Shown one piece after another: positions 1 to 7,631 of a DNA stretch of 64,000 nt. The DNA lies in NCBI GenBank assembly GCA_964389375.1, contig CAYMDP010000001.1, positions 62,001 through 126,000 on the forward strand. The letters run 5' to 3'. The stretch's first letter is position 1. Each line of letters opens with the position of its first letter. Below the pieces are notes generated by a model. The model saw nothing but the letters and a program-made list of their open reading frames with translations. It had not been told where the DNA came from and did not search any database. Source of the stretch: CAYMDP01 sp964389375 (GTDB taxonomy: Bacteria > Bdellovibrionota > Bdellovibrionia > Bdellovibrionales > UBA1609). A program made the position numbers and the translations under genes.

Positions 1-186
1 CATACCCCGCTAGTTCAGGCCATCCAAAAACTGATGAAAGAAAAAAGCCTAGAAAAGCCCATCTTCGTGGGCGGAATTATCCCGGATGATGACGCAAAGC
101 AACTTTTGAGCGGGGGAGTCGCCGCCGTTTTCGGCCCGGGCTCCTCGATCAAAGAAATCGTCGATAAACTTAAAAGTTTAACCTAA
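1..186 (+). CDS. Cobalamin-binding (methylmalonyl-CoA mutase type) C-terminal fragment
   Basis: Open from the window edge in frame 1 to TAA at 184; only the last 61 residues are present. They match the end of the B12-binding Rossmann domain of methylmalonyl-CoA mutase and its relatives: a strand FVGGIIPDDD, then a helix, then GVAAVFGPGSSI, which forms the cobalamin-tail pocket in this family. In the complete enzyme this domain cradles adenosylcobalamin for isomerisation of methylmalonyl-CoA and succinyl-CoA. The catalytic barrel and the His of DxHxxG lie outside the window, so a stand-alone small subunit or a different acyl-CoA mutase cannot be excluded. A long hairpin follows the stop and separates it from the convergent gene. 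Confidence 0.8.
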   Translation, partial: HTPLVQAIQKLMKEKSLEKPIFVGGIIPDDDAKQLLSGGVAAVFGPGSSIKEIVDKLKSLT

Positions 187-229
187 AAATCAATCGCTCC
201 GACGCCGGAGTAACTCAAATCGGTCAGAT

Positions 230-309
230 ATCAGACAACGGATTTCAGAACAGATATCGGATATCCGAATTCAGATATCCGATATCTGTTCTGAATTCCG
301 TTGTCTGAT
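230..309. terminator. 36-bp-stem hairpin between convergent genes
   Basis: Arms 230-265 and 274-309 are reverse complements over 36 bases with one mismatch, enclosing an 8-base loop. A run of five T follows on the plus strand (309-313). It lies between the stop of the B12-domain gene and the stop of the convergent HD phosphohydrolase, so it can terminate transcription from both sides. The stem is far longer than an ordinary intrinsic terminator, and most of it is built from the short words GATATC/ATATCC. A REP-like origin is possible. Confidence 0.7.
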
Positions 310-333
310 TTTTAATACATGGGAAGTCGAGCT

Positions 334-1755
334 CTATCGCCGGCGAAGTTCTTCCAGTAAACCCTTTTTCTCGATCATCTCGTAGGTTTTTGGGCTGATG
401 TAAAGGCGGGGAATAAAGTTTCGGTACTGACTTAAGATCGTCATCAATGAATTCGACACTTCAATAAGAAGTTTAAGTTCTCCGTGCCGAGTCAGCATTT
501 TTACTGGGTCCCTGGCATAGACGGCTTTGGATCCTTTTAAATCTTTTTTCACAGCATCCAAGTTCTTGGTAAACATGACGTCTTTTCCGGGGATATCAAA
601 AATCATCCAAGCGTTTGGATCGATCTCTTTTAGGCGCACGCGAAGCCAATCGGCGGCCTCTGTAGCCCGGGCCACAAGCTCTTTGCGGTGATCGTCGGAT
701 TGTACAAGGGTTGACTTAAAGGGAGCCACCTTAATCTGAGCGGGTGGAATTCTGCGCGCTAGCATTTCACTTAGCTCTCGAATCATTGGGTGCATGATTC
801 GGCCGGCCAGGTATTCGTGAAGTCTTGCCATAAAATAGGAATCGTTAAAAGTAAAATACTCGTTTGGATCTTGGCTGACCTTATCCATAAGGTGATCAAA
901 AGAATAGGATAGTCCGTTTTCTAAAAAGTACTCTCCGATTTTTGCCGCTAATAGATCAAATTTGTATCCGGTTCCATCGTTGATAATTTGTGAGTACCAA
1001 AAGTAGCGACTGACTAAAAAGGAATCGACAACGGTCATGGCGTCTTCGTGAATACACAAGGCTTCTTTGCCGTTTTCTTTATGGGTGGTCAGATTGCGGA
1101 TCAAGTAATCCATATCGTACATTCCAAGCTTAATCCCGGTGTGGTAAGCATCACGAATCAAATAATCCATGCGATCGGCATCGACATCCGAATGCATCAG
1201 CTGATTCGCTAAAAGATTTGTCGAAGTGCCACCAATAACTTTTGAAAGCTCGAGGGGGTCAATGCCTTCTTCTTTTAGAATTTGCGTAATCCCACCATCA
1301 AAATCGGTATTTTGAATAATGTGAGCCCCTAGGATTTCGTGATTGGCTTGGTACTTGGGTTTTCCAAGTTCACTTTGGTGACGCCAGTGATTGATGTAGG
1401 CCAGCTCAATCGAATGTGAAAAGGGGAAGGTCCCAATATCATGAAGCATAGCCGCAAGCCGCATCATGCGATGAAAGGTCGTTTTTTCGTCCCGGGCTTC
1501 AGGATTAAAAAGTTTGTCGTCAGTTGTTGCATGATCAATGCTTTTTAAGATTCGGTCCATCACATGAAGAACCCCAAGAGCATGGGCATGGCGTGTGTGG
1601 GTCGCTCCTGGAAAAATATAGAAACTAAATCCAAGTTGGCGAATCCAGCGCAAACGTTGGTAGTAGGCGGTTTCTAAAATTCGCGACTCGACTCGATTTA
1701 AAGTGATGTAGCCGTGAATGTTATCAAAGATGACTTTCTTAAAAACTTTCGACAT
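334..1755 (-). CDS. HD-domain phosphohydrolase (dNTPase-like, COG1078 type)
   Basis: 473 residues, ATG start. The N terminus (FDNIHGYITL, then YQRLRWIRQLG and THTRHAHALGV) and the HD motif LHDIGTFPFSHS (H105-D106) are the signature order of the COG1078/YwfO branch of dNTP triphosphohydrolases. Later DADRMDYLIRDAYHTG supplies the distal Asp metal ligand. Enzymes of this branch remove triphosphate from dNTPs or act as HD phosphatases in the cytoplasm, but substrate choice cannot be read here. The length is normal for the family. It is convergent with the upstream B12-domain gene across the 230-309 hairpin. A second, clearly dGTPase-like HD protein lies at 32939-34270. Confidence 0.88.
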   Translation of the reverse strand: MSKVFKKVIFDNIHGYITLNRVESRILETAYYQRLRWIRQLGFSFYIFPGATHTRHAHALGVLHVMDRILKSIDHATTDDKLFNPEARDEKTTFHRMMRLAAMLHDIGTFPFSHSIELAYINHWRHQSELGKPKYQANHEILGAHIIQNTDFDGGITQILKEEGIDPLELSKVIGGTSTNLLANQLMHSDVDADRMDYLIRDAYHTGIKLGMYDMDYLIRNLTTHKENGKEALCIHEDAMTVVDSFLVSRYFWYSQIINDGTGYKFDLLAAKIGEYFLENGLSYSFDHLMDKVSQDPNEYFTFNDSYFMARLHEYLAGRIMHPMIRELSEMLARRIPPAQIKVAPFKSTLVQSDDHRKELVARATEAADWLRVRLKEIDPNAWMIFDIPGKDVMFTKNLDAVKKDLKGSKAVYARDPVKMLTRHGELKLLIEVSNSLMTILSQYRNFIPRLYISPKTYEMIEKKGLLEELRRR

Positions 1756-1878
1756 GTCTGATTATTGTAGGGCCTAAGTCCTTCCTAGAGCTAAGTCTTT
1801 GTCGTCTAGTCAGAGTCTTTTCGACAAAAGGGGAGTTCGTCTTTGGTCTAGGGGTCCTGATTAGAATGGCAGAACACG

Positions 1879-1976
1879 CGGTATACAGTCTGCCGTCGAC
1901 AGTAGACTGTATGCGGTCATTCAATTCTGAATTCCGTATACGGTTGACGGTATACCGAAATCGGTACTGTATCCGG
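1879..1976. repeat. Long imperfect inverted repeat between two minus-strand genes
   Basis: The outer ends CGGTATACAGT (1879-1889) and ACTGTATCCGG (1966-1976) pair. The centre pairs GTATGCGG (about 1909-1916) with CCGTATAC (about 1934-1941). The whole is a roughly 100-base imperfect hairpin in the 233-base gap between the HD phosphohydrolase start and the end of the FadL-like gene. A stretch around 1886-1913, read on the opposite strand, closely resembles 7584-7611 (shared ACTGTC and GGCAGACTGTAT words), so it belongs to a dispersed family. No gene is supported here. Confidence 0.6.
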
Positions 1977-1988
1977 TATGGGGGGGAG

Positions 1989-3260
1989 CTAGAAAGAATA
2001 GGAAGTGCCGACTAGAAAAGAGAAAATCTGGATACTCTTTTTTAGCTTCTGAAGGCTTTGATCAAGCTCTTGAACACTGTGTCCCGTTCCCCCAGAGTAA
2101 TAGCCACCCAAGGAGAATGTGGTCTGAGGACTTGTGTGAATAGCCACATTCGTAGAAAAACCCCACATATCTACGTGGTCGCCTTTTCTTTTGTCGGCAT
2201 CATCCGGGATTTCTGGATGAGTCGAGAAATTCGTATAAAGTCCCGTGCGAAAAGCTAGCCAATCCCTTGTGTAGTATTCGGCTCCAAGGCTCGCATTTAC
2301 AATCGATTTATGTTCGATCAAATCTCCACCAGAATTTTCGGGCAGATCTAAATAGCGAGTCGATGCGTAGTGATGAAGATCAAAAGCGACAGAAAGTTTT
2401 CTTTTTTGCGTATAAGCCAAACCAAACCCTAGGCGAGCCGGAACCAAGGTCTCGGCATTTAAGCCCACTTGCGATACCGGCGGGGTCACACCAGTTCCGG
2501 TATTGATCACCGACTTAAAATAAGTCCCTTGAGAACTAATGGGCAAAGAAGGTGGTCGGTAACTTAAGCCTAAACTCCAATTCGAATTAAACTGATGAAA
2601 AAATCCTAAAATATAAACCAAACTGTTTTGATAAAATGCTTTTTCTTCACTCGTGATGGCCGTATTGGCTCCGACTTCGGATTGATCGGTGACCGAGCGA
2701 TTGTAGGTTCTTGAAGTGTAGTACATGGTCAGTCCAAGGGCGCTTTTTTCGCTTAGGTTAAAGGCAAGATTGCCTCCGACCCACAAAGACTCATCACGAA
2801 TGGTTAAGTAGGAATAACTATTTTCTGTAGCGCGAATGGTTCCTGAATAGATTTCGAAGTCCGGAAACACAATCGAAAGGCCCAAGGCAAAATTTCCGAA
2901 AGAATAAATCGCGCCGCTTGAAGCCGGAATCGGCACAATCGATCCGCGGTTCACTCGCAAAGGGGCTGATCCAAAATCTTGAAGTTCGCCGTATTGAGTA
3001 TCGTATTTATGATAGGCATTGATCGATGCGCTTAAAGAAGAGCCCTTCATCCGTGCCAAGGCCGCCGGATTATAAAATGGCCCTGCCGCAGGGTCATCAG
3101 AGAGGGCTGTGGCCGCGCCCCCCATTCCTGCTGCTTTTTCGCCCATTAGGACCGAATTGGGATTCGCAAAGCCTCCGTGGGCAACACTTGTGCTAAAAAT
3201 GCAGAAAAAAAGACATCCGAGCTTTGTCATTCCAATCAGCCTAGTATAACTTTGCTTCAT
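1989..3260 (-). CDS. FadL/OmpP1-type outer-membrane transport protein
   Basis: About 420 residues. A signal peptide is followed by GMGGAATALSDDPAAGPFYNPAALA, whose NPA element is the hallmark of FadL/TodX long-chain-fatty-acid and hydrophobic-compound channels. The rest alternates amphipathic strands and ends in an aromatic terminus (GTSYSF), as expected for a BamA-assembled beta barrel. Length is near the usual 420-450. The first ATG (3260) shares the tetramer CATG with the divergent M50 protease start. The internal ATG at 3230 begins a cleaner signal peptide (MTKLGCLFFCIF...) and would leave room for a promoter, so it may be the true start. Its cargo is unknown. Confidence 0.85.
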   Translation of the reverse strand: MKQSYTRLIGMTKLGCLFFCIFSTSVAHGGFANPNSVLMGEKAAGMGGAATALSDDPAAGPFYNPAALARMKGSSLSASINAYHKYDTQYGELQDFGSAPLRVNRGSIVPIPASSGAIYSFGNFALGLSIVFPDFEIYSGTIRATENSYSYLTIRDESLWVGGNLAFNLSEKSALGLTMYYTSRTYNRSVTDQSEVGANTAITSEEKAFYQNSLVYILGFFHQFNSNWSLGLSYRPPSLPISSQGTYFKSVINTGTGVTPPVSQVGLNAETLVPARLGFGLAYTQKRKLSVAFDLHHYASTRYLDLPENSGGDLIEHKSIVNASLGAEYYTRDWLAFRTGLYTNFSTHPEIPDDADKRKGDHVDMWGFSTNVAIHTSPQTTFSLGGYYSGGTGHSVQELDQSLQKLKKSIQIFSFLVGTSYSF

Positions 3261-3933
3261 GTCGAATATTAATCTTGTCGAAATCGGTTATAAGTTTGGG
3301 CTTTATTTTGTGCCCTTTTTATTTGCACTTTGCTTTCATGAGTATGCTCATGGCTGGGTTGCAAGATTAAAAGGCGATCGCACTGCTGAGATGATGGGGC
3401 GCTTGACCATGAATCCCGCAAGCCACATCGATATTCTGGGCACTGTATTGTTGCCGCTGACTGCGATTTTTACCGGCCTTCCCTTTTTTGGTTGGGCTAA
3501 GCCCGTTCCGGTGAACCCAAGAAATCTTGCTCATCCAAAACAGGATATGTTTTGGATTGCCCTGGCGGGACCTCTTTCAAATGTGATTTTGGCTTTGATT
3601 GCTACAGTTGCTTTGGGTGTGGTTTTGGCTTACCTGCCGGCTCTTGGAGGATCTAAAAGCCTTTTGGCTGGAATCCAGATATTCATTATGATTAATCTCT
3701 ATTTGGCATTTTTTAATATGCTCCCACTTCACCCCCTCGATGGTGGCAAAGTTTTAGCCCGTTTTCTTCCCGATGAGATCAACCGCAAACTTGAAGATGC
3801 CCAGATGTATACTGGCTATATCCTTCTGGCTTTGATCCTTTTGGGTGGATTGGCTTATCTTGGGATGCCGGCTCAGTTGATGCTTAGGTATCTGGTTGGA
3901 GTTGCTGAACAAATCAGCTTGCTCCTAATTTAA
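3259..3933 (+). CDS. Site-2 protease, M50 family membrane metalloprotease
   Basis: 224 residues, almost entirely membrane-embedded. The zinc motif HEYAH is H27-E28-x-x-H31 in the first helix. The second conserved motif NMLPLHPLDGG (153-163) supplies the Asp ligand in a later helix. Both are diagnostic of M50 intramembrane proteases. It is the short, PDZ-less type often found beside scpA-scpB in bacterial genomes, and scpA follows 300 bases downstream here. The substrate is unknown. If the annotated ATG is right, its first bases overlap the divergent FadL-like start codon. Confidence 0.88.
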   Translation: MSNINLVEIGYKFGLYFVPFLFALCFHEYAHGWVARLKGDRTAEMMGRLTMNPASHIDILGTVLLPLTAIFTGLPFFGWAKPVPVNPRNLAHPKQDMFWIALAGPLSNVILALIATVALGVVLAYLPALGGSKSLLAGIQIFIMINLYLAFFNMLPLHPLDGGKVLARFLPDEINRKLEDAQMYTGYILLALILLGGLAYLGMPAQLMLRYLVGVAEQISLLLI

Positions 3934-4059
3934 GCTGCCAATGGAAGAGGCGCGTCGAAAAGATTTGTTGAAATACCCAAGCCCCCTTGTTTGAATAACT
4001 GGCGATATACCCAGAACGACCCGAGTTTGCTGGTTTATGGAAGTGAGTTTTTGCCAGAT

Positions 4060-4137
4060 TTGCGAATCAATTTTAAAATGGACCGGAGGCGTATCCCCTG
4101 TGATACGTTGAGGATCCATTTTAAAAATGATTCGCAA
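4060..4137. terminator. Nested 23-bp hairpin between the M50 protease gene and scpA
   Basis: Arms 4060-4082 and 4115-4137 are complementary with one mismatch. Inside, CGTATC (4090-4095) pairs with GATACG (4102-4107), extending the structure. It sits in the 299-base gap 3934-4232. No T-run follows directly, so a terminator role for the protease gene is only likely; a repeat origin or attenuation upstream of scpA are alternatives. An 81-codon antisense ORF crossing it is not convincing. Confidence 0.55.
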
Positions 4138-4232
4138 AGATGGTGAAAAATCGCTTTCAGAAACCGGCAAAATCGAGTCGTTTTGGGTATAAGTGTCATA
4201 AGGCCCATAGGCCCTAAAGAAAAGGATCCGCT

Positions 4233-5189
4233 TTGAGCTTAGTGATTCAATTAGATAGATTTGAAGGCCCTTTAGGTCTGCTTCTTCATCTGATTCGTAA
4301 AGAAGAGATGGATATTTTTGATATCAATATCCATCAAATCACGCGTCAGTATATGGACTATATCCGCAGCATGAAGCGCCTTGACCTAGAGATGGCGGGC
4401 GAGTTTATCGCGATGGCGGCGACTCTAATTCAAATTAAATCCCGAATGCTTCTTCCTCAGTACAACGAAGACGGGGAGATTGTCGAAAACGAAGATCCTC
4501 GTAAAGAGCTTGTTCAAAAATTGATTGAATACCAAAAATACCAAGAGGTTTCTAAGCGCCTCTACGAAAGACACCTTGTCGGAAGAGACGTGTACTTGCG
4601 TGGATCACGCTTTCAGTTTGAGTCTTCTCCAGAAGACGGCGAAATCATCTTAGAAGACAAACCGCTTTTTTCATTGATCTCAAGCTACCGCACGGTCATT
4701 AAGCTTATGAAAAAAGGCGTTCACCGCGTATCGAGTGAGCTTCAATCGATTGCTTCAAGAATTTTAGAAATGAAGGATCGTTTGATTGTTGGCCAAAGAG
4801 TTGTGATGAGTGAGTTCATTACGGCGACAGAAAAAAAATCGAATCAAGTCTTAGTGACTTTTTTGTCTCTTCTAGAGCTTGCCAAGATGGGCTTTGTTTC
4901 GATTTTTCAAAACGAAACCTACGGCGAAATCTATATTGATCCAAAGCGAGTCGTCGACCGCGATGTGATCGCAAGGGTCGAAGAATTTAATGCTCAGGAC
5001 ATAGAGGGCCTTGCGAATCAGATTATGAGCACGGCTTCTGCCATGATCCAGACTACCGAAGGCTCTTTCGCAGAAGCTAATGAGCCCGCTCCAGAAGAAT
5101 TTATGATTGCAACAGATGACGAGATCGAAGCCGAAGAGCAAAGACTTTTGGCTTCTGAAAACAGCTTAGAGCCGGAGATGCCAGTATGA
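4233..5189 (+). CDS. scpA: Segregation and condensation protein A
   Basis: 318 residues with a TTG start preceded by AAAGGA. The N terminus VIQLDRFEGPLGLLLHLIRKEEMDIFDI and the following EFIAMAATLIQIKSRMLLP are the conserved kleisin N-domain that contacts the SMC neck. The C-terminal part (about 175-275) holds the winged helix that binds the SMC head. ScpA closes the SMC-ScpAB ring that condenses and segregates the chromosome. The family usually has 240-270 residues; this copy has an extra acidic tail of about 45 residues. Its stop overlaps the scpB start by 4 bases (ATGA), indicating translational coupling. Confidence 0.93.
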   Translation: MSLVIQLDRFEGPLGLLLHLIRKEEMDIFDINIHQITRQYMDYIRSMKRLDLEMAGEFIAMAATLIQIKSRMLLPQYNEDGEIVENEDPRKELVQKLIEYQKYQEVSKRLYERHLVGRDVYLRGSRFQFESSPEDGEIILEDKPLFSLISSYRTVIKLMKKGVHRVSSELQSIASRILEMKDRLIVGQRVVMSEFITATEKKSNQVLVTFLSLLELAKMGFVSIFQNETYGEIYIDPKRVVDRDVIARVEEFNAQDIEGLANQIMSTASAMIQTTEGSFAEANEPAPEEFMIATDDEIEAEEQRLLASENSLEPEMPV

Positions 5190-6949
5190 AGAAGTCGAAA
5201 AATAAAAAAAATAATTTGGATAGCTCTAAGGTTATAGATCTTAATAAAGAAGACCTGATGGAGATGGATTCCTTAGAGGACATCGAAATCGAAGTCTCTG
5301 AAGAGCATTCTGGCGACGGCGAATTCAACGAAGCCGAGCTTGAAGCCTTAAACATTGCCGAAGAAGAAGTTCCTTTTTTAACCGATGCAATCGAAGACGA
5401 CGAAGAAGAAATGGAAGCCGGCGATCAGATGTCGATGGACGGCACCGAGCTTGAAGCTTTTGATTCTGCAGAAATTTTAGAGCGAGAGTTTGTTGAAGAC
5501 GACCGAATTATTTCAATTGTCGAAAGTGTGCTTTTTGCGACCGAAAAGCCTTTAAGCCTAGCAGCCATCAAACATGCCTTTAAAGGGACTCAAGTCAAAA
5601 CGGCTCAGATCAGACGAGCCCTTGATCAGTTGATGATCGAGTACGCAGGCGCAAAGCGTGGTGTGACTTTAGAAGAAATCGCCGGTGGTTATCAGCTTCG
5701 AACCAAGTCCGATAACGTCGATTATTTAAAGCAAATGGCGAAATCGCGACCCTTTAAGCTTTCAGGTCCAGCTCTTGAGGTGCTTTCGATTGTTGCTTAC
5801 AAGCAGCCTTGTATTAAATCCGAGATCGACGAAATTCGTGGAGTTGAGTCGGGTCATTTAATGCGCGCCCTAATGGAAAAAAGCCTAGTCTCTTTTGCCG
5901 GAAAAAGTGAGCATCCCGGAAAGCCCATGCTTTATCAGACCACTCGAAAATTTTTAGAGATCTTTGGTCTAAGAAATATTCAAGAGCTGCCCTCTTTAAG
6001 CGAAATTGATGAGCTGATTCCTGAAGGGATCGGCGAAGAGCAAGAAAAAGAAACTCTTGGGGATTTGACTCAGTCCTTGTCTCAGGATGCCGGCACCACA
6101 TATTCAGAAGGCGAAGAAGAGCTTTTAAAAATCACAGATCAGTTGGGTTCGATTACGACTTCTTCTGATTTCTTTGAAGAAGAAAAACGTCGTCAAAAAG
6201 ATCAGCGCGATCGCGAAAGAGCCAGAGACATCCGCGAAGCTTTAACGGTCGGTGAGACTGTCGAGACCAAAGACGCCAGATGGTTAGAGCGCTACGATAA
6301 AGAGATTCTTGAGCGAGAAGCCCTGGCCATTGCGAAGGCCGCAGCTGAAGTTTCGGAAGTTTTAGCCGGCGAGGAGGCCGCTGCTCCTCCGGCTCTTTCA
6401 GCAGACCAGGTTGAGACAGAAAACCTTGAAGGTTCCGCCGATCTTGGCTCTGAAGAAGCTTTATTTGAGGACTCTGAACTGACTGAGCAGGAGCTTGAAG
6501 TTTCGGGCGCGCTAGTCGCAAACGCAGAAAATACCGATAGTTCTCAAGACGAAAAGGTTTTTGCCTTAGCGGGTGAAACTTTGATTGACCTCGAGATTTC
6601 AGAAACTTCAGAAGTCGAGCTTGAGTTCGTTGATGCAGAAGAAGATCAGTTTATCTCGGCTAGTTTAAGTGAAGAACTTCTAGAAGACGAAGAGTCTGAT
6701 TCAATATCCGCTGCAGATAGTGAAGCTGCCCAGGAAGCTGAAGCGGCGATTGAGGCCTTCGATAAAGATGAAGAAGCTGAAATCGTTTTCGAAGCTGCAG
6801 CTGAATCCGAACCCGATCTAGAGCTTGTATCGACCGCGAATGCCACAGTCGAGAGCGAGTCTGCGGAGAAAGCCCCGCGCTCTAAAATCGGACAAGTCGA
6901 CATCGCAAAACTTCGCGGAGATCTAGCGGCCTTCGAAGAAGAAGCCTAA
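5186..6949 (+). CDS. scpB: Segregation and condensation protein B with very long acidic extensions
   Basis: 587 residues against about 180-200 for typical ScpB. The conserved tandem winged-helix core lies at about 107-275 (RIISIVESVLFATEKPLSL; ALEVLSIVAYKQPCIKSEIDEIRGV; MLYQTTRKFLEIFGL). A basic leader of about 10 residues and an acidic stretch precede it. A tail of about 310 residues follows, very rich in Glu, Asp, Ala and Ser and probably disordered or partly helical. ScpB dimers bind ScpA within the SMC complex. The reading frame is open and codon use looks like that of scpA, so this appears to be a real extension and not a fusion with a recognisable enzyme. Confidence 0.9.
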   Translation: MKKSKNKKNNLDSSKVIDLNKEDLMEMDSLEDIEIEVSEEHSGDGEFNEAELEALNIAEEEVPFLTDAIEDDEEEMEAGDQMSMDGTELEAFDSAEILEREFVEDDRIISIVESVLFATEKPLSLAAIKHAFKGTQVKTAQIRRALDQLMIEYAGAKRGVTLEEIAGGYQLRTKSDNVDYLKQMAKSRPFKLSGPALEVLSIVAYKQPCIKSEIDEIRGVESGHLMRALMEKSLVSFAGKSEHPGKPMLYQTTRKFLEIFGLRNIQELPSLSEIDELIPEGIGEEQEKETLGDLTQSLSQDAGTTYSEGEEELLKITDQLGSITTSSDFFEEEKRRQKDQRDRERARDIREALTVGETVETKDARWLERYDKEILEREALAIAKAAAEVSEVLAGEEAAAPPALSADQVETENLEGSADLGSEEALFEDSELTEQELEVSGALVANAENTDSSQDEKVFALAGETLIDLEISETSEVELEFVDAEEDQFISASLSEELLEDEESDSISAADSEAAQEAEAAIEAFDKDEEAEIVFEAAAESEPDLELVSTANATVESESAEKAPRSKIGQVDIAKLRGDLAAFEEEA

Positions 6950-6953
6950 TAAC

Positions 6954-7007
6954 AGGTAACAGTTCCCTTTTCCGTATGCGGCGCATTCGAAAATGGGAAA
7001 TGTGACT
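6954..7007. repeat. Degenerate copy of the GGTAACAGTTCCC hairpin family
   Basis: AGGTAAC (6954-6960) followed by AGTTCCCTTTTCC begins the left arm. The right arm (6983-7007) is an imperfect complement (GCATTCGAAAATGGGAAA...). It lies directly after the scpB stop. The left 20 bases, AGGTAACAGTTCCCTTTTCC, match the family seen at 7458 and 50343, whereas the right arm has decayed. Confidence 0.6.
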
Positions 7008-7029
7008 CAATCATATACAAGGAATGTGC

Positions 7030-7437
7030 ATGGAACGAAGAAAACGGGATGAACAGGCCCCGGGGACTCGAAGTGGTAGCGATCGAAGAATTATTGAGCG
7101 ATTCTCTAATCCGCGAGTAAGCCGGGACTTTGAACTTATTAAACTTTGGGTTCGGGGAATGGCATTTTTGATCCTGGCCGGCGCAATCGGAAATCTTGTT
7201 GCTGCTCTGATTTCTGTTGAGCCTATAGCGATAGCCTATGAGGCCTTCTTTTCGGTGTTTATGTTGATCTTCGCAGTTTTGCTTTTAAAGTATGCCCACG
7301 CAATCAATCTATTCCTGACGAATGAGTCGGTGACAAATCTTGAGCAATCGATCGAGCTTCAGCTAGATTTTTGGCAAACCTCAGGGATCTTCGTGTTCAT
7401 CTTTGTAGTGGGCAACATTTTTTACTCTTTTGTTTGA
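7030..7437 (+). CDS. Small three-helix membrane protein of unknown function
   Basis: 135 residues from ATG 7030, chosen because AAGGA (7019-7023) sits 6 bases upstream of it; the earlier in-frame ATG at 7024 would leave no spacing. A basic cytoplasmic leader (ERRKRDEQAPGTRSGSDRR) is followed by three hydrophobic segments at about 38-62, 66-92 and 113-135. No catalytic motif is visible and I do not recognise the family. It lies between two related hairpins (6954-7007 and 7458-7512) and may be a separate transcription unit after scpAB. Confidence 0.65.
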   Translation: MERRKRDEQAPGTRSGSDRRIIERFSNPRVSRDFELIKLWVRGMAFLILAGAIGNLVAALISVEPIAIAYEAFFSVFMLIFAVLLLKYAHAINLFLTNESVTNLEQSIELQLDFWQTSGIFVFIFVVGNIFYSFV

Positions 7438-7457
7438 TGCTTCAGGTAACATCCGTC

Positions 7458-7512
7458 AGGTAACAGTTCCCTTATCCGTATGCACCGCATACGGATAAGG
7501 GAACTGTTACCT
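7458..7512. terminator. Perfect 26-bp hairpin, GGTAACAGTTCCC family
   Basis: Arms 7458-7483 and 7487-7512 are perfect complements over 26 bases with a 3-base loop. It begins AGGTAACAGTTCCCTTATCC. A partial extra copy of the first word (CAGGTAAC) lies 14 bases earlier at 7443. It lies between the convergent small membrane protein and the FAD dehydrogenase and is probably a bidirectional terminator. The same outer arm recurs at 6954 and 50343 with different inner sequence. Confidence 0.7.
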
Positions 7513-7531
7513 CTTTAATGGGTAAGGGTCT

Positions 7532-7614
7532 TCAGTTCGGTATTCCGTCTACTGCAGACCGCATTCGGAATTCATCTCGGTATTCCCTCCACTGTCTATG
7601 GCAGACTGTATTCA
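7532..7614. repeat. Imperfect inverted repeat related to 1879-1976
   Basis: Words such as GGTATTCC, GTCTACTGCAGACC, CCACTGTC and GGCAGACTGTATTC are arranged as an imperfect inverted repeat. The right half matches the reverse complement of the 1886-1913 segment with few differences. It is placed just after the stop of the FAD dehydrogenase gene and beside the perfect hairpin 7458-7512. No gene is supported. Confidence 0.5.
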
Positions 7615-7631
7615 ACACTTTGTTTGTTAAT

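Noticed and set aside
1739..1924. 61-codon minus ORF upstream of the HD phosphohydrolase
   Set aside because: It runs through the imperfect hairpin, has no ribosome site and no recognisable protein features.
3925..4170. 81-codon minus ORF between the protease gene and scpA
   Set aside because: It crosses the nested hairpin, is antisense to the likely scpA leader, and shows no domain or signal.
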